NCBI RefSeq assembly: GCF_037042905.1
Contig: NC_087261.1
Coordinates: 22,059,617-22,123,616 of the forward strand
Direction of reading: 5' to 3'
Source of the DNA: Lytechinus pictus
Taxonomy: Eukaryota > Echinodermata > Echinoidea > Temnopleuroida > Toxopneustidae
Length of the DNA stretch: 64,000 nt
How positions within the stretch are numbered: position 1 is the first letter of the stretch; each line of letters starts with the position of its first letter. Made by a program: the position numbers and the translations under genes. This document shows positions 56,968 through 64,000 of this stretch, piece by piece. The notes below the pieces were generated by a model. That model saw only the letters and a list, made by a program, of their open reading frames with translations. It was not told where the DNA came from and made no database searches.

Positions 56968-59900
56968 GTCGTCTCTCCCCCCTCGGTAACTCTTAACACT
57001 ACCAGCCCACCCCCTCCTCTTCATTACCACCACTCTCCTCCTCCTTCTCAGTCAACATCACCGACATCACCACCATCTCCTCATCAACCCACCCAAAGGA
57101 GACACCAGCATGTCAACCAGGCCCATCTTCTTAGCCTTCTCCGCCGGTATATTCTTGCCGGTGAGCATCATATCAAGAGCGTTGGGTACACCGATCAGCT
57201 TGGGCAGTCTCTGGGTGCCTCCTCCGCCGGGGAGGAGACCGAGCATGACCTCGGGGGTGCTCAGCACCGTCTTGCGGTCCTTGGTGGCGATTCTGTAATG
57301 ACAGCTCAGGGCAACCTGTGGCCCGTAACACAAAGCTTAGTGATTAATCGTACGATTGATTTTTACGATTAATTGTACAATGAAGTCAATGTGATCAATC
57401 GTAGAAAATGGTTCTACGATTGATTGCTAAGCTTTGTGTTACAGGCCCCAGAACAGAAAGCTAAGTGATTGTGGGGCTGATTTTTTTTTTACGATTGATC
57501 ATACATATGGGGGTCATGTGGTCTAGTGGTTAGAGCATTGGATTCATAATTGCAAAGGTTGTGAGTTCAAATACCCGCTCTGCCATCTTCTCCACTTGTA
57601 TGAAAAGACCTGAGAGCAATATCTGTCATCTATAAGGTCAACCACGATTCCTAATTAGCTTAGACGTAAAACGTTTAGATGTAATTGGTTATGTATGTAC
57701 ATTATACCAGCTTGGCGTTTACCAGCAAATAGCTGTCCTGTCGCGTTCCTACGGGAGTTTCACACAAACAGAAATATTCAAATTTCAATTCAGATTTGAT
57801 TTTATTTCCACAGTTAAAAATATACATATACATATATACAAATCATGGACATGAAGAGATATTCTACATGTGGAGGGGTCAAAGAAAGCACAACTGCTTG
57901 TATAACTACATAATATGCAATCAAATAAAAATTAAAGTTCTACACAATAAATTGCTAAGACTTATGTTACAAGGCACTAGGGATAATTTCATGAAACAAA
58001 ATAATAATTGGCAATTGGTATAAAGATAAGTTGCGAAATCTTGAAGCTCATTGACTAAGATAAAAAAAAATAAGTCAAAGAAAATATACAACTTTTTGCT
58101 TATTGGAACACCCCCCTCCCCCCCACTGACAAGGATGTGAGAGTTGTTCAGTTCAATCTTGATAATGGCATAAAATGCGAGCCAAGTAACCCAATACTTT
58201 TTTTACCCAAATCAAAATGATATTCAGCAAAGAATAATTATTCATGAGTATTGGTATATTTACATACATGTCGTCACTATAGATATTTCGGATTGAGTGA
58301 GCCATATTGTCACTGCAAACACGAAAGCAGACAAATTTGACAGACAATTTTGATAACTTTGTATTTATTTGAGCTACATGGCACTACATGAAACAAAATA
58401 ATTTCATTCAGTGTAGTGTACAGATTCTTAACTGAAAATTACTAGTTTGAATTATATCGAACAAAGAAGAAAAGAAGGGTGGTCTAAAGATCATATGTTA
58501 CTTACCTCAAGTCCTCCTCCCAAGCAGGTTCCATTAATGGCAGCAACCACGGGCTTATTACTCTGTTCTACTGCATCTAATAATGCATATCCATTTCTTG
58601 AAAGCTCTGTAACCTAGGGAAATATCAACAAATATATATTGTTCATTCTAAAAAAAAACACAATAGGAATCACTACTATTTGAACCCTTGACCTTGGGAT
58701 CCAATGTTTAGATACTCGACTACTGATGCCGAAGGATCATACTTCGGCAATGGGAATTGAACCCCTGACCTTGGGATCCAAAGTTTCGACCACTGATTCA
58801 TATAATATCGGTATCATAATGGATGTTGTCTTTATTCTTGTGTCATGCACACTGTCACATATTTCTTTGAGCTGAAAGGCAATTTTGAAAAGGACAAGCT
58901 TGATAAAAAAATATAGGTGAATATTAATAGTAAAAAATAACAATAGGATTTGTATAGCTCACGTATCCACCTTGCTGGGTGCTCAAGACGCTCCTATATT
59001 ACCCAGGCTAAACTAGTCTACTGATTCTGGTGCGCATAGATTTTTGAGGAATTATTTCCTGCCAGTACCCATTTACCTCACCTGGGTCGAGTGCAGCACA
59101 GTGTGGATAAATTTCTTGCTGAAGGAAAACACGCCATGGCTAGGATTCGAACCCAAGACCCTCTGTTTTAAAGGCGAGAGTCAGAACCACTAGACCATGA
59201 CGCATCCACATATAATAAAGCACAAAATTTCAAATACTGTACTGTACACTTAAATTATTCTCATAATCCAAAATTCAGTTGTTACCATTATCCTCTAGAA
59301 ATACATCCTTGAAAGCTATCTTTGATTTCTAGATGCACTTTTATGTAGGCAACAATATATGAATAAAATCTGAATAAGCCCTTACCTCATCTGCTGTTTT
59401 GCATGAGCCCAGCATACTGAAAATTAAACAAGAGAAGTAAAAAATATTAAAAGACAAGTGAAAATATAAAATTGAAAATTTATAAAATATATTTAAAAAG
59501 ACATATTATCATTCTTTTGTTTTTACATAGATTTTTTTGAAAGTGTAATTGTCTAATGACTGAGGCACAATAGTTCAGCCGGTACATTGGGGGTTTCGGA
59601 TGCTGGTGGTGACCGAGTTTGATTCCCACTTGGTGAGCTAGTGCCCTTTGGTAGGGCATTTATCCTCATGACCAGGTCCCTCATAGAGACGACCTTAAGT
59701 TGTTGGTCTGCTTGCTCACAAGCATTCATGCTTTAATAATAGCAATCAGGTAAAAAATAACCATCATATTGAAAATTTATATGGAAAAAGAGTGATTCTA
59801 TTTTTATACAATTTTTAGAAAGTGCAATTCTTTTGTGATTATAAAAGAAAACCGGAAAAAGAATATTTTTAGCTTAAATTTAGGTTCAATAATAATGTTA

Positions 59901-62900
59901 CAATGAAGGATGTAATATATATCTCTTTTTTTATATCAAACTTTCATATCATCATACTGATTCCATGTTAAAGCTGTTCATGTATCCCAGATCAATAAAA
60001 TGTTTTGAATAGATGCATGTATGAACAGATCCTATACTGAGCCTTTGCTGGTACCAGTAACATAACAGTTAATAGACTTTGAAGTTCAATGGGTGCACAA
60101 AGTCTATATAAAGCTATGGTAATATTTGAATCAAAATATACATCTGGAAAGTCAGACTTTCATTATTACTTTTTAAAGATGAAAAAAAAAGGCCACACGA
60201 TGACTAATTTAACCCTAACTAGGCCGGGCTTTTTTGGCTGTTCTGTGGCCAGGGGGGGGGGGGGGAGGTTGATTCAACCCCCCCCTGAGATCTCGGCCGC
60301 TGATCGCGCTAGCACCGCAAAAATTTGCACGCTGGTAGTGTGCGATGTAATCTACAAGGCTGTATGGTAAAATTTTCAAAAATAATGAGATTTTATTTCA
60401 TATTAATTAATTATGCTAATTCATGCATAAATCATACTTTTTGGTCTAATTCACTAAATAAAGCTCCAAGAATGCTAATTTTTGGTAAAAATATTCTTTG
60501 TAGCATTCTTAACAATCGCAATTGAAAAAATCTTCGGTTTGGAAATCAATTTCTCATGTATTTTATTGTTTTATGAATTTCTTATGTATTTCTTTGTTTT
60601 TCAACTTTTTGTTTTTCTTTGTTTTTTTCACCAGATTTATTGCACAATCTTTGTGAAGCATGCTCAAATCAATTGATTTCAGCTGTTTTAAGTAAAAATA
60701 ATCATATCTTTATGAATAAGATGAGAAAACTCAACTTGCATTGACTTTGTACACAAAATCACGTTTTGGAACAATTTTTGGTCTGACATGCACTTACGAA
60801 ATGTTGCGTAATTTCGGAACCGCGTAACCGGGCGTCGTAAATTTGGTTTCAAAAGATGCGCAAGACTTAAAAGTATAAACTCTTTGAGTGGCGCGGTCAA
60901 AAAATTTCGCGCGGCGGAATGATCGCAGAAAATGTTGAAGGGGGGTTGATTCAATCCCCCCCCCCCCCGGCCTGTTTCAGGTTAAAGTGAAATGGGAGCA
61001 CAAATTCTCATACTCGTTCATAGAAATAAACAGATTAATTATTTCTGAAAAGTGCATAATACCCATTTGCAGTTTATACAGTATGAATGAACATGTCAAT
61101 TCAGTCAATTTGAACGACAGAGTTGTGAAATAGTGATATTACAATAAGGCCCCCCCCCAAAAAAAAAAAATTGTTTGTGAGCATGCCCAATACCGCTCAA
61201 TTGGGATGGTATCTACGCCCAGATCCGGGTCAATTCGCCCTCGAGACAGGTGGCCCTAGGACAGGTCACGTTGGTGAGGGTGACTTGACTTGTGAGACAC
61301 TCTCACGCACATACGTTTTAATAGAGCAACCTGTCGTAGGGCGACCTGTCCCAATTTTCGGCGCAATTGACAGCCCCATGATCAGTCGCTAGGGTTTATG
61401 GTACGTGCCCCTCGTCAAGAAGACTTACTTTATGTCTGCTCCTGCGATAAAGTTTCCTGGCTTGGCCGACACGAGCACCACTGCTTTGACCCCATCGTTG
61501 GCCCATAGTTCATGAAAGACTTCCTCGACTTCTGCATTGAATTGTCTGTTTAATGTATTAACCTGCGAACAAGCAAAAATAATAATGAAGATTAAACAAT
61601 ACAACAGCACCCATGAAAAAAGGGATAAATCCTTTCGCAAGAACTGTTTAGAAGTCAACCTTCATGTACATGTATTATGATCAGAGATTTTAATGCCTTA
61701 CATGTACATACCTTACCCTTTATATCCTCATTTTATTGATATATCTGTCTCCAATCTGGAACGTTAAAAGGTTGATAGCCATTTTCTTATTCATATTGAA
61801 TTCTTGCGATGTATTGTATTATTTCATCATTAATAATTCATTGTTTTTTTATGGACGTTACTTCTCATTTGATATTGTGTGAGATATGAAAATAAACCCA
61901 ACTGAAACTGAAATGATAGACAGTGGATCTTTTTTTTATTAATCTATGGTGGGTATGTCAAGAGAATCAAGGGCTATTCATTAAAAATCATTAATTCATT
62001 CAAAAGTTACAGCTTTCACTAGCCAGAAGTGTAAAGTAACTAAACAAAAATAAACAAGGGATTATTAAACACAATCATTAATTTTTTGCTTCAAGGAGGG
62101 CTGTCTGTAGGGATTTTACTTAATATAATTGTAACAAAGTTTTCCTATTTTGTGAATTATCTTCAACTGGTATTAATTTCACATCTCACCAATCACATTA
62201 TTCCACAGTTCTCATTCCCAAATTATCAACTGACTCAAGGCCATTCTTATCATTGGTATTTTCTTTTTCTTTTTTTAGTTTACTTCTATTTCATTTAATA
62301 CAGTGGAAAAAGTCAAATGGCACAGCTTGCAAAAGACCATTCTCATCAGTCCTATAATTACCTTGGCGTTGGGGTCATTCATACGAACAACAGCGACGTC
62401 TCCTTTGACTTCATAGTTTACTACTGAACGAGCTGAAAACCAGAGGAGGATAAAAGACAATTCAAGTAACATGGAAGACTTGCCATTTTCATCCTAATAC
62501 CCAGGAACGGGGGAGGTGGGTAAAACTGGGTATCAGAGTAGAATATTATAATTTTTTGCAAGGTTCAGTCATTTAAAACTTTTTTATTATGATACTAGTT
62601 CTACATTTTAACAAAAAAATCTCAGACAAAGGGGGTTGGATACCATTTACTATTTCAACATCTTAACCCATTGGGATGTAATAAAAATTTTAGGTTTTTT
62701 GGCGGGGGTTTGCGTTGTAATAGAAATGTGCCTTATCTCCTTCCTGGCAAAAAAAAGAAAAGAAAAAAAAAGACTATAGACATGTATGTATGGCAAATAA
62801 TGAAAAAGCTGGCTTTTGAATTTTAAAAGCCCATGCCCCCCGCCCCCCCCCCAACAAAAAAATACAATGTTTTACATGATACAAAAATACAAGAAAATGA

Positions 62901-62997
62901 AATTAAACTAAAAAAGAAAAGAAAACAATACTACTAAACTAACCTTGGTGTGTACCAGATGCAGAGAAATATCTTTTTGTGTTCATTCCCAGGCTTC
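41960..62997 (-). CDS. HADHA: HADHA gene, mitochondrial trifunctional protein alpha, 19 exons (first exon off window)
   Basis: Alpha subunit of the mitochondrial trifunctional protein; it carries long-chain 2-enoyl-CoA hydratase and 3-hydroxyacyl-CoA dehydrogenase activity for beta-oxidation at the inner membrane. Nineteen minus-strand exons join in one frame for 743 residues plus TAA. The family has about 760 residues, so only the first exon (initiator and most of the transit peptide) is missing. Order: basic mitochondrial leader remnant, enoyl-CoA hydratase domain (GGGLE and [17 protein letters not shown], with the two catalytic glutamates), a linker, NAD-binding [33 protein letters not shown] (catalytic His and the Glu altered in human LCHAD deficiency), and the C-terminal dehydrogenase repeat. 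No frame break or missing key residue was seen, so the gene looks functional. Confidence 0.97.
42735..42789 (-). CDS. HADHA: HADHA exon 19
   Basis: Encodes [18 protein letters not shown] plus 1 nt, the GD-GA-GFPP signature of the C-terminal dehydrogenase repeat. Donor GTAAGT. Confidence 0.95.
43435..43560. repeat. Inverted atgcgtccagtaaa repeats
   Basis: Four copies of a 14-bp motif, atgc(g/a)tcc(a/g)gtaaa; two direct then inverted around aattgaatttac. Confidence 0.6.
43604..43757. mobile_element. Foldback element
   Basis: gatgcataggtttctttcgt...gtgggtcagtggaactgtgt and an inverted right half ending aacccatgcatcat; arms of about 60 bp. Confidence 0.68.
43818..44249. repeat. CAT/CAC microsatellite in HADHA intron 18
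   Basis: Imperfect (CAT)n with CAC and CAA variants. On the transcript strand it is ATG/GTG-rich and starts about 10 nt after the exon 18 donor. The long frames it opens (poly-His, poly-Ile, poly-Met) are artefacts. Confidence 0.95.
44259..44458 (-). CDS. HADHA: HADHA exon 18
   Basis: Encodes [20 protein letters not shown] and on to [20 protein letters not shown]. The donor GTAAGT is followed about 10 nt later by a long ATG/GTG microsatellite. Confidence 0.96.
44735..44937. repeat. Family F MITE, partial
   Basis: tcctcatctacgcttaaacc...actagtttagtgtagatgag; inverted ends visible. Confidence 0.62.
44948..45001. repeat. (GA)n-rich run
   Basis: gagagagggagaaagaggaa... in HADHA intron 17. Confidence 0.9.
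45478..45673 (-). CDS. HADHA: HADHA exon 17
   Basis: Encodes [40 protein letters not shown] and on to VQAGYM plus 1 nt: the first C-terminal dehydrogenase helical repeat. Acceptor CTCTGTAG, donor GTGAGT. Confidence 0.96.
46217..46426 (-). CDS. HADHA: HADHA exon 16 (catalytic His)
   Basis: 70 codons. [20 protein letters not shown] contains the catalytic His of the dehydrogenase and the Glu (LLEI) changed in the common human LCHAD mutation, intact here. Ends [14 protein letters not shown]. Confidence 0.97.
46670..47465. mobile_element. Family J MITE interrupted by a family A element
   Basis: gggtgtttcataaagctgtt at the left and gaacagctttatgaaatggc at the right; the element at 46711-47322 lies inside. 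Confidence 0.78.
46711..47322. mobile_element. Family A MITE nested in family J
   Basis: Same family as 19209-19800, inserted where an intact family J copy (9070-9258) has ttTTAAga. Flanks here are slightly mutated from TTAA. In a HADHA intron. Confidence 0.82.
47583..47672 (+). mobile_element. SINE tail fragment
   Basis: gcgccttgagcatctaatca followed by agtgcgctatacaaatctca and (ATT)n: the 3' end of the same SINE family. Confidence 0.65.
47819..48089. mobile_element. Family B MITE adjacent to family E
   Basis: tggtctcatcttacaaaggg...ctctttgaaagacagggccc, directly followed by a family E copy at 48092. Confidence 0.78.
48092..48222. mobile_element. Family E MITE
   Basis: gggcccgtaacgcaaaactt and inverted acctttgtgttacgggaccc; foldback of 131 bp with internal tacgattgat repeats. 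Confidence 0.78.
48322..48408 (-). CDS. HADHA: HADHA exon 15
   Basis: 29 codons, [20 protein letters not shown]..., carrying the conserved SNTS substrate loop of 3-hydroxyacyl-CoA dehydrogenases. Acceptor CTTGCAG, donor GTGAGG. Confidence 0.96.
48826..49258. mobile_element. Family F MITE, full length
   Basis: 433 bp with ends agacaccattctcattatac and aatgagaacagggtct in inverse orientation and actagt cores; longest copy of the family here. In a HADHA intron. Confidence 0.72.
49328..49463 (-). CDS. HADHA: HADHA exon 14
   Basis: Encodes [40 protein letters not shown] and KEVEA: the strand with the Glu of the NAD/substrate site. Acceptor CCCCTAG, donor GTAAGT. Confidence 0.96.
49985..50020 (-). 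CDS. HADHA: HADHA exon 13 (36-nt microexon)
   Basis: Encodes [11 protein letters not shown], strongly basic. In frame with neighbours; acceptor CATTGCAG, donor GTAATA. It lies just downstream of the ATG microsatellite intron. Confidence 0.88.
50209..50612. repeat. CAT microsatellite in HADHA intron 12
   Basis: About 400 bp of (CAT)n, with a purer (CATCAC)n core around 50430-50500. Confidence 0.96.
50660..50841 (-). CDS. HADHA: HADHA exon 12 (NAD-binding motif)
   Basis: Encodes [20 protein letters not shown] then [20 protein letters not shown]: the Rossmann G-x-G-x-x-G of the dehydrogenase. Ends ARGEQQIFG plus 2 nt. Donor GTTAGT, with a 400-bp ATG/GTG microsatellite starting about 50 nt into the intron. 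Confidence 0.97.
51297..51476 (-). mobile_element. tRNA-derived SINE, third family
   Basis: Minus strand: tRNA-like TAGCTCAGTCGGTAGAGC (A box) and GGGTTCGATTCCCAC (B box), then gcactagtgccctctgg. The head end is partly duplicated (actgagctatcacgcc twice). Confidence 0.72.
51925..52265. repeat. 16-bp-unit inverted array, block IV
   Basis: Unit starts at 51956, 51972, 51988 (ttggtcta type) and 52027, 52043, 52059, 52075 (tagacc/tggaat type), all 16 bp apart. A segment of about 115 bp is then repeated. In HADHA intron 11. Confidence 0.82.
52579..52698 (-). CDS. HADHA: HADHA exon 11
   Basis: 40 codons, [20 protein letters not shown]..., ending SLMGLFHGQ at donor GTGAGT. Matches the family segment before the NAD domain. 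Confidence 0.96.
53272..53390 (-). CDS. HADHA: HADHA exon 10
   Basis: Encodes [20 protein letters not shown]... and [14 protein letters not shown], the linker helix between hydratase and dehydrogenase domains. A (CT)n run of about 35 nt upstream of the acceptor supplies its pyrimidine tract. Confidence 0.96.
53403..53440. repeat. (GA)n / (CT)n run
   Basis: Pyrimidine-rich on the HADHA strand, just upstream of the exon 10 acceptor. Confidence 0.85.
53522..53776 (+). mobile_element. SINE with ATT tail, second subfamily
   Basis: ctcgacccaggtgctaaatg, a body with actccccagggagtggag, tail aagcgctatataaaaaagcg then (ATT)n. Shares the tail logic of the other SINEs but a different body. In HADHA intron 9. 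Confidence 0.72.
53968..54278. mobile_element. Family I MITE, copy 2
   Basis: ggcccgtattctgaagtcag...cccgacttcagaatacgggcc, 311 bp foldback in HADHA intron 9. Confidence 0.78.
54385..54653. mobile_element. Family B MITE
   Basis: tccccatcttacaaagagtt...aactctttgacagatggg, followed immediately by a family J copy and another family B copy. Confidence 0.78.
54650..54835. mobile_element. Family J MITE, diverged
   Basis: gtgggtgtttttataagtcg...aatagctttatgaatcatcc, squeezed between two family B copies. Confidence 0.68.
54834..55095. mobile_element. Family B MITE close to HADHA exon 9
   Basis: ccccgtcttacaaagagttac...taactctttgtaagacagg; ends 22 nt from the exon 9 donor. Confidence 0.8.
55117..55169 (-). 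CDS. HADHA: HADHA exon 9
   Basis: Encodes [18 protein letters not shown] plus 1 nt. Acceptor TTATGCAG, donor GTAAGT. A family B MITE ends 22 nt beyond the donor. Confidence 0.9.
55877..56310. repeat. Tandem repeat with 162-bp period
   Basis: Two and a bit units; ccaaagttcattgaccctaa recurs 162 bp apart, as do catgtgacctgaaactcg and tttcatgaactag. I recall similar units in other deuterostome genomes but cannot verify it. In HADHA intron 8. Confidence 0.7.
56596..56665 (-). CDS. HADHA: HADHA exon 8
   Basis: Encodes [20 protein letters not shown] plus TA and part of an arginine codon. Acceptor GGTTTCAG, donor GTAACA. 70 nt. Confidence 0.95.
56765..56967. repeat. CAT microsatellite in HADHA intron 7
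   Basis: Imperfect (CAT)n with two internal repeats of a 60-bp unit (gctgacaccatcaccattat). Confidence 0.93.
57093..57315 (-). CDS. HADHA: HADHA exon 7 (second catalytic Glu)
   Basis: Begins [20 protein letters not shown], then [19 protein letters not shown] and [20 protein letters not shown]. Contains the second hydratase glutamate (PEV). The donor is GTGGGT. The acceptor is only ACAG next to a 130-bp foldback MITE (57320-57449), which has displaced the natural polypyrimidine tract. Confidence 0.96.
57320..57449. mobile_element. Family E MITE at the HADHA exon 7 splice acceptor
   Basis: ggcccgtaacacaaagctta pairs with taagctttgtgttacaggcc at the other end; the whole 130 bp folds back. Only ACAG separates it from exon 7 (see findings). 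Confidence 0.85.
57512..57760 (+). mobile_element. tRNA-derived SINE-like repeat
   Basis: Head gtggtctagtggttagagca with B-box-like gagttcaaataccc, then a body without recognisable ORF. Adjacent to the MITE at HADHA exon 7. The 3' limit is uncertain. Confidence 0.55.
58506..58613 (-). CDS. HADHA: HADHA exon 6 (first catalytic Glu)
   Basis: 36 codons, [20 protein letters not shown]..., ending [11 protein letters not shown]; the final Glu is the first hydratase catalytic glutamate. Acceptor TCCCTAG, donor GTAAGT. Confidence 0.97.
58681..58800 (-). repeat. Duplicated tRNA-like fragments
   Basis: Two partial copies of gaacccytgaccttgggatc within 120 bp, resembling tRNA B-box arms on the minus strand. 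Confidence 0.4.
58930..59215 (-). mobile_element. Complete tRNA-derived SINE, second copy
   Basis: Same family and orientation as 9667-9955 (head ggattcgaacccaagaccct on the plus strand, tail ataggatttgtatagctc). In a HADHA intron. Confidence 0.82.
59386..59416 (-). CDS. HADHA: HADHA exon 5 (31-nt microexon)
   Basis: Encodes [11 protein letters not shown] across the junction. It is very short but in frame with both neighbours and has canonical sites (TTTTCAG / GTAAGG). Confidence 0.9.
59565..59745 (+). mobile_element. tRNA-derived SINE, third family, copy 2
   Basis: Same family as 51297-51476, inverted: tagttcagccggtacat head, gagtttgattcccacttgg, gtgccctttggtagggcat. Confidence 0.7.
60209..60986. 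mobile_element. Family K inverted-repeat element
   Basis: Ends ttaaccctaactaggccggg and, inverted, ctttaacctgaaacaggccg, each followed by G/C runs and a gttgattcaa(c/t)ccccc motif. In a HADHA intron. Confidence 0.7.
61429..61562 (-). CDS. HADHA: HADHA exon 4
   Basis: Encodes [20 protein letters not shown]... and [11 protein letters not shown], the crotonase oxyanion-hole A-G-A-D motif. 134 nt, donor GTAAGT. Confidence 0.97.
62362..62432 (-). CDS. HADHA: HADHA exon 3
   Basis: Encodes [20 protein letters not shown]... to NAK, the first strands of the hydratase domain. Acceptor TTTTCAG, donor GTAATT. Confidence 0.95.
62944..62997 (-). CDS. HADHA: HADHA exon 2 (5'-most exon seen)
   Basis: Reads [17 protein letters not shown] after 2 nt from the missing exon: basic, hydroxyl-rich and without acid residues, as expected for a mitochondrial presequence. 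Acceptor CTGCAG, donor GTTAGT. Using its internal Met as initiator is possible but less likely given the open reading phase at the acceptor. Confidence 0.8.
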
Positions 62998-64000
62998 CTG
63001 CAGTTGTAACAATAAAATTTACATCATAAAATAACTAAACATTTTAACTGAAAGGCAGATACTTGACCTAGATTTTGTTTTCTTTATATCTATAGGATCT
63101 AGTAAATTTATCAATAGTAAATACTAATTCATCTAAATCATCAGTGAAACTATGCAGTCAGGGCCCAGTCTTACAAAGAGTTGCGATTGATCCGATCAAT
63201 CGCGACTAAGGACGGCCAGCAACGTCAACATCTGTTATGCATGTTCTGTTCAAAATATTTTCTAACCATGATGTAAAATAATACATTCAATGTTTTCTTG
63301 AAAACTCACTCTGCTTCTCTTTGTTTACTAAGGACATTGTGTAAATTACCTGGAGAAAAAATTATGACACTGATGGATTTTCATAGCGTTACGATTGATT
63401 GGATCAATCATAACTCTTTGTAAGACGGGGCCCAGGTCTATGTTTGTCGGTGACTTGCTTGCATACATTTCTATGCACAATTGCTTTCCATACAATGAAG
63501 ACGTTAAACAATTCAGTGGTCTGAAATTTTCAGTCAGACATGTCAGATTTTGATACAGTAATCATTCCGTCAAAACATATTTAGTTTTAGTCATCAGCTA
63601 TTAAAAAAATTGAAGTATTTTTTTTCCTTCAGGGCCGTGCGGAGCATCTATGTGGTCGTGGAGGTAGTAATATCAGTACATTTTAGTGAATGAATTTTGC
63701 GATCCAAATGCGTCCTTGATAGGCATGTACCCAGGGGCCCGTTTCTCAACACCGTCATAAGTCTAACTTCTTGACTAAATCGGAGATAGTGAGCTACTTG
63801 CCCGCTAACCGTTTCACAAAGCCCTCTTTACCAAGATCGGGTACAACAACCTCACTAAATATTTATGACACCTCCGAACCTGTCATAACTTCTTTCTTAA
63901 TGACGTAGTGGCTTCACGTGGGTAGACTATGACAAGCAAAAGTGCCTAGATATTTGAAAATAATAATCTTACGTAATCAATCATAGAGCTTGAAATTAAA
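62998..64000. other. Region upstream of HADHA exon 2
   Basis: Contains a family B MITE, and from about 63733 the left end of another inverted-type repeat (ggggcccgtttctcaacacc). HADHA exon 1 was sought here and not found; it probably lies past 64000. Confidence 0.55.
63161..63434. mobile_element. Family B MITE
   Basis: gggcccagtcttacaaagag...ctctttgtaagacggggccc, the best-preserved termini in the window. Upstream of HADHA exon 2. Confidence 0.83.

Noticed and set aside
61190..61400. GC-rich segment with two gacaggt motifs in inverse orientation as a MITE
   Set aside because: Inverted similarity is limited to short motifs; the boundaries could not be defined.
63640..63700. A minus-strand ATG followed by a basic stretch (MLRTALKEKK) as HADHA exon 1
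   Set aside because: No splice donor in frame and no joining phase to exon 2; basic composition alone is weak evidence.

Overview
The window is animal nuclear DNA: AT-rich, with long introns, canonical GT..AG splice sites and a very dense load of transposon debris. The mix of repeats (BEL/Pao element, tRNA-derived SINEs with ATT tails, many foldback MITEs, a pogo/Tigger remnant) together with the divergence of the proteins suggests a marine invertebrate, most likely an echinoderm such as a sea urchin. That placement is inference; nothing in the window proves the species.

Three conserved protein-coding genes account for essentially all the host coding sequence. (1) LMBRD1 (lysosomal cobalamin transport escort protein) lies on the minus strand; ten coding exons run from the start codon at 13401 down to 232, and the remaining 3' exons lie off the left edge. 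(2) AGPAT5 (1-acyl-sn-glycerol-3-phosphate acyltransferase) lies on the plus strand as a complete seven-exon reading frame, 16734-36171, of 374 residues. (3) HADHA (mitochondrial trifunctional protein alpha subunit) lies on the minus strand; nineteen exons run from 62997 down to the stop codon at 41960 (743 residues seen), and only the first exon with the initiator is missing. LMBRD1 and AGPAT5 are head to head, about 3.3 kb apart; AGPAT5 and HADHA converge. All exon phases were checked by translation across the joins and are consistent.

The 13.8-kb first intron of AGPAT5 holds a nearly pristine antisense BEL/Pao retrotransposon (20326-29451): two 1087-bp LTRs with one mismatch, a 5-bp target duplication gttag, and one uninterrupted 1860-codon gag-pol frame. 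The same intron holds a decayed zinc-knuckle ORF1/gag-like pseudogene (about 17533-19195), itself split by a 535-bp element with 18-bp inverted termini and a perfect 8-bp target duplication.

Other introns and spacers are packed with small inverted-repeat elements. I group these by shared termini into families A-L, of which A, C and D are flanked by TTAA. There are also three large CAT/ATG microsatellites, all in HADHA introns.

The least explained structure is a dispersed repeat built from diverged 16-bp units (core TAGACCAAATGG) in head-to-head inverted arms, found at four loci. Also notable is a foldback MITE that ends 4 nt from the exon at the splice acceptor of a catalytic HADHA exon, separating the apparent polypyrimidine tract from its AG.
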